Positions 10,990 to 19,865 of a DNA stretch of 64,000 nucleotides are shown piece by piece (positions within the stretch are counted from its first letter, which is position 1; each line of letters opens with the position of its first letter). This stretch comes from Polycyclovorans algicola TG408 (lineage in GTDB: Bacteria; Pseudomonadota; Gammaproteobacteria; Nevskiales; Nevskiaceae). The notes below the pieces were generated by a model, which had not been told where the DNA came from, made no database searches, and saw only the letters and a program-made list of their open reading frames with translations. The DNA is taken from contig NZ_JOMH01000001.1 of NCBI RefSeq assembly GCF_000711245.1, positions 3,218,830 through 3,282,829 of the forward strand, written 5' to 3'. The position numbers and the translations under genes were made by a program.

Positions 10990-11662
10990 GTTGCGCGGCG
11001 TTTGGGGCGGGTTGACCTGTTCGGTTGGCGGACTCTTGACCGTCCGTTCGCTCTGTTTCATGACCGGCACCGCCGGTTTTGATGGGCCTGCTGGCCGGGA
11101 TTGCCCCCGGCGGTGCAGTTCCTTTTCTTGACACCAAGAAAAGGGAACCAAAAGAAGGTGCCCCACTGCCGGGCCCCGCTGTCGCGGGGTGCCCTGTGCT
11201 TCTCGCAGAGGCGGGGCCTCGCTTCAACTCGCTGCGCTCAGACAACCGCGAGTCTGATCCCGCCCCTGCTGCGATGCTCGGCCCGGTCAGACGGGGGTTG
11301 AACAGCAAAAGCCAAAGCGTCAGGGCGCGCTGCTTTTGCTTTTGTCTTTGACGTTCTCCCCCTTTGTTTCGGCCGAGCATCGGAGTGGCAGGCGAAAAGG
11401 CTTGCGCTTGTTTGAGCGAAGCGAGTTTGCGCAAGCCCGCCTGGCGCGAGAAGCGCAGGGGCCTTTGGGCTGCAAGCCCAAAGCCGAAACATGGGGTGGC
11501 TCTTTTGCTTACTTTTCTAGCAGTAGAAAAGTGAGTGCCCCGCCGGGGGCAGTCCCGGCCACTGAGCCAACAAAGCTGGTGATGTCGCCCATGTAACTCA
11601 CAAGAGGGTCCATCAATCTGTCCAGCGTCGGCCATGGACCCAGCCACTAAGGCCACCCCGCC
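10990..11662. other. Gene-free stretch holding a structured element
   Basis: About 670 bases without a credible gene. Open frames on both strands here are low-complexity and cross the inverted-repeat arms. The notable content is the inverted-repeat element annotated at 11093-11560. The flanks (10990-11092 and 11561-11662) show only short GC-rich sequence and no clear promoter. Confidence 0.7.
11093..11560. repeat. Large imperfect inverted-repeat element with hairpin-bearing arms
   Basis: The left arm (11093-11164) and the reverse complement of the right arm (11493-11560) align over about 70 bases: GGCCGGGA-TTGCCCCCGGCGG against GGCCGGGA-CTGCCCCCGGCGG, then an A/T-rich hairpin, then GGTGCCCC against GCCACCCC. 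Each arm contains its own stem: CCTTTTCTTG/CAAGAAAAGG (11121-11144, perfect 10 bp, loop ACAC) and ACTTTTCTA/TAGAAAAGT (11511-11532, perfect 9 bp). The ~330-base centre holds more stems, such as GGCTTGCGC/GCGCAAGCC around 11400-11443 and a GGCCTTTGGGC/GCCCAAAGCC stem near 11459-11484. There is no transposase. Similar-looking AAAAGAAAAG-rich intergenic blocks are, to my recollection, common in xanthomonad-like genomes, but I know of no established function. Confidence 0.75.
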
Positions 11663-12613
11663 CTACCAGTAAACCGTCTCTCCAGGATCAACAACCCGAA
11701 ACGTACTGTCATCAATATGCGCCGCCGCCAGGGCTGCACGCAGACGCTGCGGCGGCTCGTCCAGCGGTTCGGTGGTCAAGCGAAATGTCCCCCAATGCAT
11801 CGCCAGCGACAGTCGGCTGCCGACATCCTGGTGAATCTTCACCGCCTCCTCCGGATCGACGTGCACCGGGCGCATGAAGTCTCGCGGCGCGTAGGCGCCG
11901 ATGGGAATCAGCGACAGGTCGATGGGTCCGAAGCGTCGCCCGATCTCGGCGAAGTCGGGGGAATAGCCGGTGTCACCCGCGAAGAACACCTTGCGCCCGT
12001 CCGCTTCAAGGACGAAGCCCGCCCACAATCGCCGATTACGGTCGCCCAGCCCGCGCCCGGAAAAGTGCTGAACCGGCACGGCGGTGACACTGACGCCGCG
12101 ACGCTTGTGACAAGCCCACCAGTCCAGCTCGGTGACCCGGCGACAGCCCAGCTCAGCGAGCAGCGTGGCATGGCCCAGCGGTGCAATCACCGCCGGCTCA
12201 TGCGACTCGGCCAGCGCGCGCAATGTCGGCGCATCCAGATGGTCGTAATGGTCATGTGACAGCAGGACCGCGTCGATGGGCGGCAGGTTGGGCAAGTCGA
12301 TCGCCGGCGCAATGAGGCGCTCGGGACCGGCAAACCCCAGTGGTGACGCGCGCGGCGACAGATGCGGGTCAGTGAGGATATTGAGCCCGTCCAGCTGCAC
12401 CAGAAAACTGGCGTGCCCCAACCAGGTGGCCGTGGCCACCGACCGGTTGCCGCGCAGAAAACTCAGGTCGGGCCGCTGCACCTCGGGGGGTCGTCCCGCC
12501 GGCCGGTTGCGCGCCCACTCCCACAAAAAAGATGCCAACCCCGCGCTGCCGTGACGGTCGAGGCTGTGCGGGTTACAGAATCCCTGCGGTCGATGGTGCG
12601 GGGGTCGATCCAT
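11663..12613 (-). CDS. Metallo-beta-lactamase-fold hydrolase (UlaG / NAPE-PLD-like)
   Basis: Predicted zinc-dependent hydrolase. The 316-residue product carries the metal-binding HxHxDH motif (LSHDHYDHLD), with further conserved elements TWLGHASFLVQLDG, ILTDPHLS, FFAGDTGYS and a C-terminal AMHWGTF. The overall layout resembles N-acyl-phosphatidylethanolamine phospholipase D-like and UlaG-like proteins, so a phosphodiesterase on a lipid or small substrate is plausible but unproven. No signal peptide is evident. It is transcribed alone, divergent from cysS with an 85-base gap. The first ATG (complement of 12611-12613) is used; a later start before the WLGHAS strand is possible. Confidence 0.8.
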   Translation of the reverse strand: MDRPPHHRPQGFCNPHSLDRHGSAGLASFLWEWARNRPAGRPPEVQRPDLSFLRGNRSVATATWLGHASFLVQLDGLNILTDPHLSPRASPLGFAGPERLIAPAIDLPNLPPIDAVLLSHDHYDHLDAPTLRALAESHEPAVIAPLGHATLLAELGCRRVTELDWWACHKRRGVSVTAVPVQHFSGRGLGDRNRRLWAGFVLEADGRKVFFAGDTGYSPDFAEIGRRFGPIDLSLIPIGAYAPRDFMRPVHVDPEEAVKIHQDVGSRLSLAMHWGTFRLTTEPLDEPPQRLRAALAAAHIDDSTFRVVDPGETVYW

Positions 12614-12698
12614 GACGGCAGCATAGCGCCGCCTTGCAAGGCCGACGATGACCGGGAACGGTATGCTTCGCCGTCAATTTTTGGTGATGTCCGTACGC

Positions 12699-14066
12699 AT
12701 GCAGCTTTACAACACACTGACCGGCAGCAAGGCCCCGTTTACCCCGCAAGACGCGGCGCGCGTCACGGTGTATGTCTGCGGCCCCACGGTGTACAGCTAC
12801 GCGCACATCGGCAACGCGCGCCCGGCCGTGGTGTTCGACGTGCTGACGCGTTGGCTGCGGCGGCAATATCCACAGGTGGTTTACGTCCGCAACATCACCG
12901 ACATCGACGACAAGATCAACGCCGCCGCCGCCAAGGAAGGCGTCGACATCCGCGTGATCACCGACCGCTATGCGGCGGCGTATCACGAAGATCTGGCGGC
13001 CCTCGGCGTCGCACGGCCCGACCTTGAGCCACGGGTCACCGAGCATCTGCCGCAGATCATCGATATGGTCCAGCGCCTGATCGCCAGCGGCCACGCCTAC
13101 GCGGCTGAGGGCCATGTGCTGTTTCACACCCGCAGCTACGCCGATTACGGTGCCCTGTCGCGCCGCGATGAAGAAAGTCTGCAGGCCGGTGCGCGCGTCG
13201 AGATTGCGCCCTACAAGAAGGATGCCGGCGACTTCGTGCTGTGGAAGCCGTCGAGCGCCGAACAACCCGGCTGGGATTCCCCCTGGGGGCGCGGCCGCCC
13301 CGGCTGGCATATCGAGTGCTCGGCCATGGCCGAGGCGCTGCTGGGCGAGACGCTCGACATTCACGGTGGGGGCCACGATCTGGTGTTTCCGCACCACGAA
13401 AATGAAATCGCGCAGAGCACCTGCGCCCACGGCGGTGCCCCGTTTGCCCGTTACTGGGTGCACAACGGTTTTGTGAACGTGAACGCCGAGAAGATGAGCA
13501 AGTCCATCGGCAACGTGCTGCTGGTGCGCGAGCTGTTGAAGCAGGGGCCGGGCGAAGCCATCCGCCTGGTGCTCATGACGGCGCACTACCGTCAGCCCTT
13601 GGACTGGACCGACGACGTGATTCCCGAGGCCAACAAGAAGCTCGACCGACTTTATGGCGCGCTGCGCACGCTGGCGGACGTCGAAGCGGCCCGCGATATA
13701 GCGCTTCCCGACGCCTTCAGCGCGGCGCTGGACGATGACCTCAACACCCCGCAGGCGCTGGCGGTGCTGTTCGAGCTCGCACGCGACGCCAACAAAGCCA
13801 CGGCACTGGCTGAAAAGGCCCGACTCAAGGCCCAACTGCTGAGCGCCGGCGCTGCGCTGGGCCTGCTGCAGATGACGCCCGAACAATGGTTTGCGGGCGG
13901 TGAGGACGAAGCCTTGCCCGACGGCGCCGAGGCCCTGCTGGCCCAACGTGTGACGGCACGCGCCGCGAAGGACTGGGCGGGCTCAGATCGCCTGCGTGAC
14001 GAACTCAAGGCGCTGGGCGTCGCGGTGGAAGACAGCAAGGACGGCCAGCGCTGGCGGCGGACATGA
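12699..14066 (+). CDS. cysS: Cysteinyl-tRNA synthetase
   Basis: Charges tRNA-Cys. The class I synthetase core is present with the HIGH-type motif YAHIGNARP, zinc ligand Cys in [33 protein letters not shown] and KMSKS ([10 protein letters not shown]). The DALR-like helical C-terminus follows. The start [11 protein letters not shown] aligns with the family N-terminus and gives 455 residues (461 in E. coli). An in-frame ATG at 12687 (MSVRMQL) is an alternative. No strong Shine-Dalgarno sequence supports either. Confidence 0.96.
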   Translation: MQLYNTLTGSKAPFTPQDAARVTVYVCGPTVYSYAHIGNARPAVVFDVLTRWLRRQYPQVVYVRNITDIDDKINAAAAKEGVDIRVITDRYAAAYHEDLAALGVARPDLEPRVTEHLPQIIDMVQRLIASGHAYAAEGHVLFHTRSYADYGALSRRDEESLQAGARVEIAPYKKDAGDFVLWKPSSAEQPGWDSPWGRGRPGWHIECSAMAEALLGETLDIHGGGHDLVFPHHENEIAQSTCAHGGAPFARYWVHNGFVNVNAEKMSKSIGNVLLVRELLKQGPGEAIRLVLMTAHYRQPLDWTDDVIPEANKKLDRLYGALRTLADVEAARDIALPDAFSAALDDDLNTPQALAVLFELARDANKATALAEKARLKAQLLSAGAALGLLQMTPEQWFAGGEDEALPDGAEALLAQRVTARAAKDWAGSDRLRDELKALGVAVEDSKDGQRWRRT

Positions 14067-14124
14067 CCCCACCACACCCCACAGCAGGCCCGATCCCACG
14101 CGCCAGACCGAGCCGCCCGGCGGG

Positions 14125-17100
14125 CTAATCCAGCGCCTCGCGCGTGGCCGGTGATGCCGGAGTGTCGGGCCTGATGCGATTCCAAGCGGCATAAAGTGCC
14201 GGCAGGAACAGGATCGTGAGACCCGTGGCGGCAATCAGCCCGCCCATGATGGCCACTGCCATCGGGCCGTAGAAGACGCTGCGCGAGAGCGGAATCATCG
14301 CCAGCACCGCTGCCAGCGCGGTCAGCACGATGGGGCGGAAACGGCGAACGGTTGCGTCAATGACCGCGTCGTAAGGCTTGGCGCCGAGCCCAAGATCGTG
14401 CTCGATCTGGTCGACGAGGATGATCGAGTTGCGCATGATCATGCCGCTCAGCGCGATGGTGCCCAGCATGGCCACGAAGCCGAACGGCACCTGCAGCACC
14501 AGCAGGAACAGCGCCACGCCGATGATGCCCAGCGGCGCGGTCAACACCACCATCATCACCAGCGAAAAGCGCTTGAGCTGAAAGATCAGCAAGGTGAGCA
14601 CCACCACCACGAACGCCGGCATGCCCTTGTTGACCGAGCTTTGTCCCTTGCCGGCTTCTTCCACCGAGCCGCCCGCCTCGATGAAGATCCCCGGCGGCAG
14701 CGCCTCGCGGATTGGTTGTAGTTGCCGGGACAACTGTGCGGTGATGACCGGTGCCTGCACATTGGTGTAGACGTCGCCGCGCGCGGTGATGGTGGGAATG
14801 CGGTCACGGCGCCAGGTGATGCCCGGCTCAAACCCGTACTCAAACGTCGCCACCTGATTGAGCGGAATGCTGCCGCCATCGGCCGTGGGCACGCTGGTCG
14901 ATTCGAGCAGACTAAGGCGCGCGCGCTCGTCCTTCGGCCCTCTAAACAACACATCAATCAGCTTGTTGTCTTCGCGAAACTGGGTCACGCGCGCGCCGAG
15001 CAGCGAGTTGCCAAGAAACTGCGAGACCGACTCGACACTGACACCCAGCGCCTGTGCGCGGTCGGGGTCGACTTTGATGCGGACCACCTTTGATGGCTCG
15101 TCCCAATCAAGATTCACATTGGCCAGGTCGGGATGCGCACGCATCAGGCTGGCGACCTGATCGGCGATCTCACGGATTGCCTCGGTATCGCGACCGCTGA
15201 CACGAAACTGGACCGGATAACCGACCGGCGGACCCTGTTCCAGCCGCAGCACGCGCCACCGGGCTTCGGGAATGGCATCGGGGATGGTTTCGATCAGGCG
15301 CTTGAGAGTCGCTTCACGCGCTTCAATGTTGCGGGTATTCAGAACATATTGCGTGAAGCTGGGCTGCGGCAACTGCAAGTCCAGCGGCAGGTAGAAGCGC
15401 GGCGCGCCAGTGCCCACATAGCCGACGTAATGCTCGACGCCGTCCTGCACGACCGCGTCGGTTTGCAGCAGGTGTTCAAGCTTGCGCGCGGCCTCCTGCG
15501 TTGCCGTGAGGCTGGCCGACTCCGGCAGCTTCAGGTCGACCAGCAGTTCCAGCCGGGTGGACGAGGGGAAGAACTGTTGCGGCACCTTGGTGAACAGGAC
15601 CAGGCTGCCAACGAACATCACCACGGTGCCGCCGATGACCACGTACCGGTGATCGACGCACCAGGCAATGATTTGCCGCAGCCGCCGGTAAAAGCGCGTC
15701 TGGTAAGGGTCGTGGGCCTCGACATCTTTGCGCTCGGGCAACAACTTGTAGCCCAGATAGGGCACGAAGATCACCGCCGCAAACCACGAGATCAACAACG
15801 CCAGGGTGACCACCTGGAAGATTGCGCGGGTGTATTCGCCGATGCCGCTTTGCGCCAGCGCGATGGGCAAAAAGCCGGCCGCCGTCACCAAGGTACCCGA
15901 CAACATCGGAAATGCGGTGGTCGTGTACATGAACGCTGCGGCACGACCCCGCTCCCAGCCCTGCTCCATTTTCACCGCCATCATCTCGACGGCGATGATG
16001 GCGTCATCGACCAGCAGACCCAGCGCCAGCACCAGAGCGCCGAGGCTGATTTTGTGCAGGTCGATGGCCAGCAGCTTCATCGCCAGAAACGTCATCGCCA
16101 GTACCAACGGAATTGACAGGGCCACCACCAGTCCGGTGCGCAGCCCCAGCGAGAAAAAGCTGACCACCAGAACGATGGCAACGGCCTCGGCCAGCACGGT
16201 GACAAACTCGTTGACGCTGGCACGCACCGCGCGCGGCTGATCGGCGACGCGGGACAGCGTCAGCCCCAGCGGCAAGTCCGCCTCGATGCGGGCAAACGCC
16301 GCGTCGAGGGCACGACCCAGCCCGACGATGTCACCGCCTTTTTCCATCGACACGCCGAAACCCAACGCCGGCTCGCCATTGAAGCGCACCTGCGGGTCCT
16401 GGGGTTCGGCGTAGCCGCGGCGGATGGTGGCGATGTCGCCCAGGCGGAAGCTACGGCCATCAAAGCTGATCACCGTATCGGCCAGCCTGTCGACGCTGTC
16501 GATGCGATCGTTCAGCCGCAGGTAGATGCGGTCGTCGCCCAACTCGAAATAACCGGCCTGACTGACCGCGTTGGCAGCGCGCACCGCCTCGATGATCCGC
16601 TCGGCCGGCACGCCCAACTGGCTGCGCCGCGTGTTGGCGAGCTGAATTTCGATGGTTTCGCTGGGATTGCCAAAGAACTCGACCTTGGCCACGTCCGGGA
16701 CGCGCAGCAGCTCGTCACGAATCCGGTCACCGTAAAACTTGAGCTCGGCTGCTGAATAGTCGGCGCCGGTCAGCGAGTAGATGTTACCGAACGTGTCGCC
16801 GAACTCGTCGTTGAAAAATGGTCCGACGGCGCCCTGCGGCATGAGGTGGGCGATGTCGCCGACCTTCTTGCGCATTTCATAAAACGCGTCCTCGGTGCGG
16901 TTCGGGTCGATGTCTTCGCGCATGACGACGAACACCTGGCTCTCGCCGGGCCGCGAGTAAGAACGCAAAAAATCAACATAGGCGCTCTCTTGCAGCTTCT
17001 CCTCAACCCGGTCGGTAACCTGCCGCTCGACCTCTTCGGCCGTGGCACCGGGCCACAGCGTGGTGATGACCATCACGCGAAAGGTGAACGGCGGGTCCTC

Positions 17101-17211
17101 GCTCTGCCCCAACGTCAGGTAGCTGTAACTGCCGAGCAGCGCGAAGATCACCATCAGGTAGACCACGATGCCGCGATGGCGCAGCGCCCAGTCCGACAGG
17201 TTGAGACTCAT
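14125..17211 (-). CDS. RND-family efflux permease (AcrB/VexF/TriC-like)
   Basis: Proton-driven inner-membrane pump that moves substrates from the periplasm or outer leaflet into an outer-membrane channel. The 1028-residue length and architecture are typical: N-terminal helix (HRGIVVYLMVIFALLG), two large periplasmic loops and two blocks of transmembrane helices. The TM4 proton-relay Asp pair is present (LGLLVDDAIIAVEMM), as are the conserved ALVLALG and GFLPIAL segments. Sequence features (YLTLGQSEDPPF, WPGATAEEVERQVTD) match the multidrug HAE-1-like subgroup that works with a single adaptor. It overlaps the adaptor gene by 4 bases (ATGA), so the pair is co-translated. No outer-membrane factor gene is adjacent. 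Confidence 0.94.
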   Translation of the reverse strand: MSLNLSDWALRHRGIVVYLMVIFALLGSYSYLTLGQSEDPPFTFRVMVITTLWPGATAEEVERQVTDRVEEKLQESAYVDFLRSYSRPGESQVFVVMREDIDPNRTEDAFYEMRKKVGDIAHLMPQGAVGPFFNDEFGDTFGNIYSLTGADYSAAELKFYGDRIRDELLRVPDVAKVEFFGNPSETIEIQLANTRRSQLGVPAERIIEAVRAANAVSQAGYFELGDDRIYLRLNDRIDSVDRLADTVISFDGRSFRLGDIATIRRGYAEPQDPQVRFNGEPALGFGVSMEKGGDIVGLGRALDAAFARIEADLPLGLTLSRVADQPRAVRASVNEFVTVLAEAVAIVLVVSFFSLGLRTGLVVALSIPLVLAMTFLAMKLLAIDLHKISLGALVLALGLLVDDAIIAVEMMAVKMEQGWERGRAAAFMYTTTAFPMLSGTLVTAAGFLPIALAQSGIGEYTRAIFQVVTLALLISWFAAVIFVPYLGYKLLPERKDVEAHDPYQTRFYRRLRQIIAWCVDHRYVVIGGTVVMFVGSLVLFTKVPQQFFPSSTRLELLVDLKLPESASLTATQEAARKLEHLLQTDAVVQDGVEHYVGYVGTGAPRFYLPLDLQLPQPSFTQYVLNTRNIEAREATLKRLIETIPDAIPEARWRVLRLEQGPPVGYPVQFRVSGRDTEAIREIADQVASLMRAHPDLANVNLDWDEPSKVVRIKVDPDRAQALGVSVESVSQFLGNSLLGARVTQFREDNKLIDVLFRGPKDERARLSLLESTSVPTADGGSIPLNQVATFEYGFEPGITWRRDRIPTITARGDVYTNVQAPVITAQLSRQLQPIREALPPGIFIEAGGSVEEAGKGQSSVNKGMPAFVVVVLTLLIFQLKRFSLVMMVVLTAPLGIIGVALFLLVLQVPFGFVAMLGTIALSGMIMRNSIILVDQIEHDLGLGAKPYDAVIDATVRRFRPIVLTALAAVLAMIPLSRSVFYGPMAVAIMGGLIAATGLTILFLPALYAAWNRIRPDTPASPATREALD

Positions 17212-18365
17212 GGCGTGACCCGGGCCTCGATCCTCGCGTCGACCTTGGCCTCGTCGCGCTCGGCATAGGGCCGCTCACTGACCGTCACCGCCTGCCCCGG
17301 CATCAGCCGGTGCACACCGGCAGAAACCACCGATTCACCCACTTGCAAAGGGCCACGCAACACGGCGCCGGCTTCCTGGTAGCGCACCACCTCGACGGCC
17401 TGCGGCTCGACCACATCGTCGACCACGCGCCACACGGCGGGTTTGCCATCGTGCTCACCGACAGCCGAGTGGCGCACCAGGAACAAGGTCTCGGTGCTGG
17501 CGCGGTCCACCAGCACGTTGGCGGTCATGCCCAGTTGCACCTGATCGTCGGCATCAACAAATTGCAGCCGCACACGATGGGTTCGGGTCGCCGGATCAGC
17601 CTGCGGGGTGACTTCACGCACGGAGGCGCGATAGCGCCGGTCAGGATGGGCCCAAAGCCCAACGCTGGCCTCGGTGCCCACGTCAAACTGGCCCAAGCGG
17701 CCTTCTGGCACCTGAATCTCGACTTCGCGACCGTCGTCGGGAACAAAGCGCAGCACCGGCTGCCCGGCACTGACCACCTCGCCCGACTCAACCGACGTGG
17801 AGGTCACCAAGCCCTGCTGAGGCGCCACCAGCCGGGTGTAGCGCGACAGGTTGCGGTTGACGGCCGCTTCGGCCTTGGCCTGGTCAACCCGGGCCTTGGC
17901 GAGCGCGTACTGATTCTCGCGCAGCTCGAAACCGGAAGCACTGATGAAGCCACGATCAAGCAGGTCGCGGTAGCGGCGCATCTCGGCTTCGGCCAATCGC
18001 GCATCGGCCTCGGCGGCGGTCACGGCAGCTTCCGAGGCACGCAAGGTCAGGCGCGCATCCTGTGGGTCCAGTTCGGCAAGCAGGTCACCGGCCTCGACCC
18101 GATCACCGGCGTCCACCGGCAGCTTTGTCACTTCGCCGGACACCCGAAAACTCAACACGCTGTCATCGCGCGCGGTCACCGTGCCGGGATACAGCTTGAC
18201 GCCCACCTGATCCACCGCAACCACCGGCTCGACCACGATCGGACGCCGCGACGTGTCAGGCGCTGCCGGCGCGTCACACCCCAGCAAACCCAATGCCAAC
18301 AACACGCTTGCCCCGGTGACCAAAAGAGCCCTGTGACTGCGCCTGACCTGCGGTGCCTGAGGCAT
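17208..18365 (-). CDS. RND efflux periplasmic adaptor, lipoprotein
   Basis: Membrane-fusion subunit linking the RND permease to an outer-membrane channel. The N-terminus has a lipoprotein signal with lipobox LLGC (Cys30). Then come a barrel-sandwich/lipoyl-like half (ARDDSVLSFRVSGEV, VEAGDLLAELDPQD), a helical hairpin (~95-165), the second lipoyl half (LVAPQQGLVTSTSVESGEVV) and a beta-barrel plus membrane-proximal domain. Length 385 is normal. It is first in a two-gene minus-strand operon, divergent from the TetR gene at 18463, which probably represses it. Confidence 0.93.
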   Translation of the reverse strand: MPQAPQVRRSHRALLVTGASVLLALGLLGCDAPAAPDTSRRPIVVEPVVAVDQVGVKLYPGTVTARDDSVLSFRVSGEVTKLPVDAGDRVEAGDLLAELDPQDARLTLRASEAAVTAAEADARLAEAEMRRYRDLLDRGFISASGFELRENQYALAKARVDQAKAEAAVNRNLSRYTRLVAPQQGLVTSTSVESGEVVSAGQPVLRFVPDDGREVEIQVPEGRLGQFDVGTEASVGLWAHPDRRYRASVREVTPQADPATRTHRVRLQFVDADDQVQLGMTANVLVDRASTETLFLVRHSAVGEHDGKPAVWRVVDDVVEPQAVEVVRYQEAGAVLRGPLQVGESVVSAGVHRLMPGQAVTVSERPYAERDEAKVDARIEARVTP

Positions 18366-18412
18366 TCTTGAATCCTGTGTGGAGCGCTCGCCCCTGACTA
18401 TCGACTTAATAA

Positions 18413-18422
18413 ACTGTACGGT
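18413..18422. promoter_or_regulatory. Candidate TetR operator core
   Basis: ACTGTACGGT is a near-perfect palindrome (reverse complement ACCGTACAGT, one mismatch per arm). It lies in the 97-base gap between the divergent efflux operon and its TetR gene. A direct GGTAT-GGTAT repeat follows immediately. Placement and symmetry suggest a repressor site; binding is inferred. Confidence 0.4.
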
Positions 18423-18462
18423 ATGGTATATCTTTATCCGACGTCAACGAAAGGCGTAAACC

Positions 18463-19203
18463 TTGCCCAAAGACGTACCCCATCCCACCACCGCCCCCGT
18501 CGGCAAACCGGCCAAACCTGCTGCGGCACCGATCCGCCGTGGACGCCCCAAAGACCCCGAAAAGCGCGTTGCTATCCTCAAGGCTGCCAAGACCCTGTTC
18601 TCGCAAAGAGGCTTTGGCGACACCAGCATGGACGCGCTGGCCCGCGCTGCGGGCGTCTCCAAACTCACGCTGTATTCGCACTTTGCCGACAAGGACGCCT
18701 TGTTTGTGGCGGCGGTGATTGCAACGAGCGAGGCCCACGCACCGCCGGCCTTTTTTGACCCCAGTCGCCCACAACCACTGCGTGCCCGTCTGACACAGAT
18801 CGGCCTGGGCTTTGTCGATCTGGTGATGGACGACGAGGTGGTCAGCTTCTACCGGATGATGGCGGCGCAAGCTCGCACCGACGACCGCATGGGGAAGCTC
18901 TTTTACGCCGCCGGCCCGGCACCGACGCTGCGCCAGTTCGCGCAATTGCTGCGCAGCGCCAACGAAAGCGGCGAGCTCAGGGTCGATAATCCCCAATCTG
19001 CCGCCGAACATTTTTTTTGCCTGCTGAAGGGCGTGCACCACCTGCAGGTGCTCATGGCCTGTCGCGGGCCGTTGACGACTGCCGAACGCAAGCAACATGT
19101 CAACGATGTGGTCGAGATGTTTCTGCGCGCCTATCAGTCGCCGTCGGTCGGCAGGGTCAAGGCATCACACAGCCAATCAACCAGTGGCGCCAAGGGACGA
19201 TAG
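18463..19203 (+). CDS. TetR/AcrR-family transcriptional repressor
   Basis: One-component repressor, presumably of the divergent RND operon. Translation is assigned to the TTG at 18463 because AAGGCG (18451-18456) sits six bases upstream. The N-terminal ~25 residues are Pro/Ala-rich. The helix-turn-helix lies at ~40-85 (ILKAAKTLFSQRGFGDTSM, AGVSKLTLYSHFADKDALF), and the C-terminal ligand domain resembles the AefR-like subgroup (FFCLLKGVHHLQVLM). Its last 70 bases overlap the convergent DUF2461 gene; the polar C-terminal tail (after ~225) may therefore be poorly constrained. Confidence 0.88.
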   Translation: MPKDVPHPTTAPVGKPAKPAAAPIRRGRPKDPEKRVAILKAAKTLFSQRGFGDTSMDALARAAGVSKLTLYSHFADKDALFVAAVIATSEAHAPPAFFDPSRPQPLRARLTQIGLGFVDLVMDDEVVSFYRMMAAQARTDDRMGKLFYAAGPAPTLRQFAQLLRSANESGELRVDNPQSAAEHFFCLLKGVHHLQVLMACRGPLTTAERKQHVNDVVEMFLRAYQSPSVGRVKASHSQSTSGAKGR

Positions 19204-19865
19204 CGGTCCACCAGCCACTGCGGCAGATCAGCGCGCATCAGCGCTTCGTCGGCGACATCGGTCGAGGCGATGAAGTCTTTACGCTTCAGATCGTTGATCA
19301 GCGGGTGCTGCGGATCAAAGCCTTTCGGCGGTCGCACCAGCGCATCGCCGCCGAGGGCGTAGCGCTGCGTGAAGTCCGCACCTTGGGTGACCGAACGCCA
19401 GCTCGCCGGGTTGTCAACCAGATACTCGCGAATCTGCCGCAAGGCCGGTGCCTGTGGATGCCAGATGCCACCGCCCATGAAGCTCGCGCCCGGCGCAATG
19501 TGCAGGTAGAACACCGGGGCATCAAGGCGGCCGCGCGCCGCGTTGCCGGTATCGGCGGTGCGTGCCGTCGCACGCGTTGCTGCGTGAAAAAAGGTGATGC
19601 CGATGTGGGTCTTGTACGGTGTCTTGTCGCCGCTGAAACGGGTGTCGCGGTGAATGCGGAACAATGAACCGCCGACCTTCTTCGGGCTGGCCATGAACGC
19701 GGGATGGACCTCGCGGATCAACGTCTCCATCGCCGTGATCAGGCGCAGCGCCGGCGTTCGCACGTCACGCTCATAGGCCGCCCGATGCGCCTCAAACCAG
19801 TCGCGACGATTGTTGGCGGCCAAATCGGCCAGAAAACGCAGCGTCTTGGGGGTGAAGTAGGTCAT
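19134..19865 (-). CDS. DUF2461 family protein
   Basis: Function unknown. The 243-residue product starts MTYFTPKTLRFLADLAANN and shows the family hallmarks NNRRDWFEAHRAAYE, FRIHRDTRFSGDKTPYKTH, FYLHIAPGASFMGGGIW and an LKRKDFIAS segment. The start is fixed by an ATGA overlap with the stop-proximal end of the upstream DUF4105/Lnb-like gene; a longer frame to 19922 is rejected. It is last in the miaB-led minus-strand string, and its 3' end overlaps the tetR-type gene tail-to-tail by 70 bases. No signal peptide. Confidence 0.85.
   Translation of the reverse strand: MTYFTPKTLRFLADLAANNRRDWFEAHRAAYERDVRTPALRLITAMETLIREVHPAFMASPKKVGGSLFRIHRDTRFSGDKTPYKTHIGITFFHAATRATARTADTGNAARGRLDAPVFYLHIAPGASFMGGGIWHPQAPALRQIREYLVDNPASWRSVTQGADFTQRYALGGDALVRPPKGFDPQHPLINDLKRKDFIASTDVADEALMRADLPQWLVDRYRPLAPLVDWLCDALTLPTDGD

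Noticed and set aside
10844-11656. A 270-codon minus-strand frame across the inverted-repeat element
   Set aside because: It runs through both arms and the OmpA-gene terminator, has low-complexity composition and no ribosome-binding site.
12573-13946. A 457-codon minus-strand frame opposite cysS
   Set aside because: Antisense to cysteinyl-tRNA synthetase with intact HIGH-like and KMSKS motifs; no family features.
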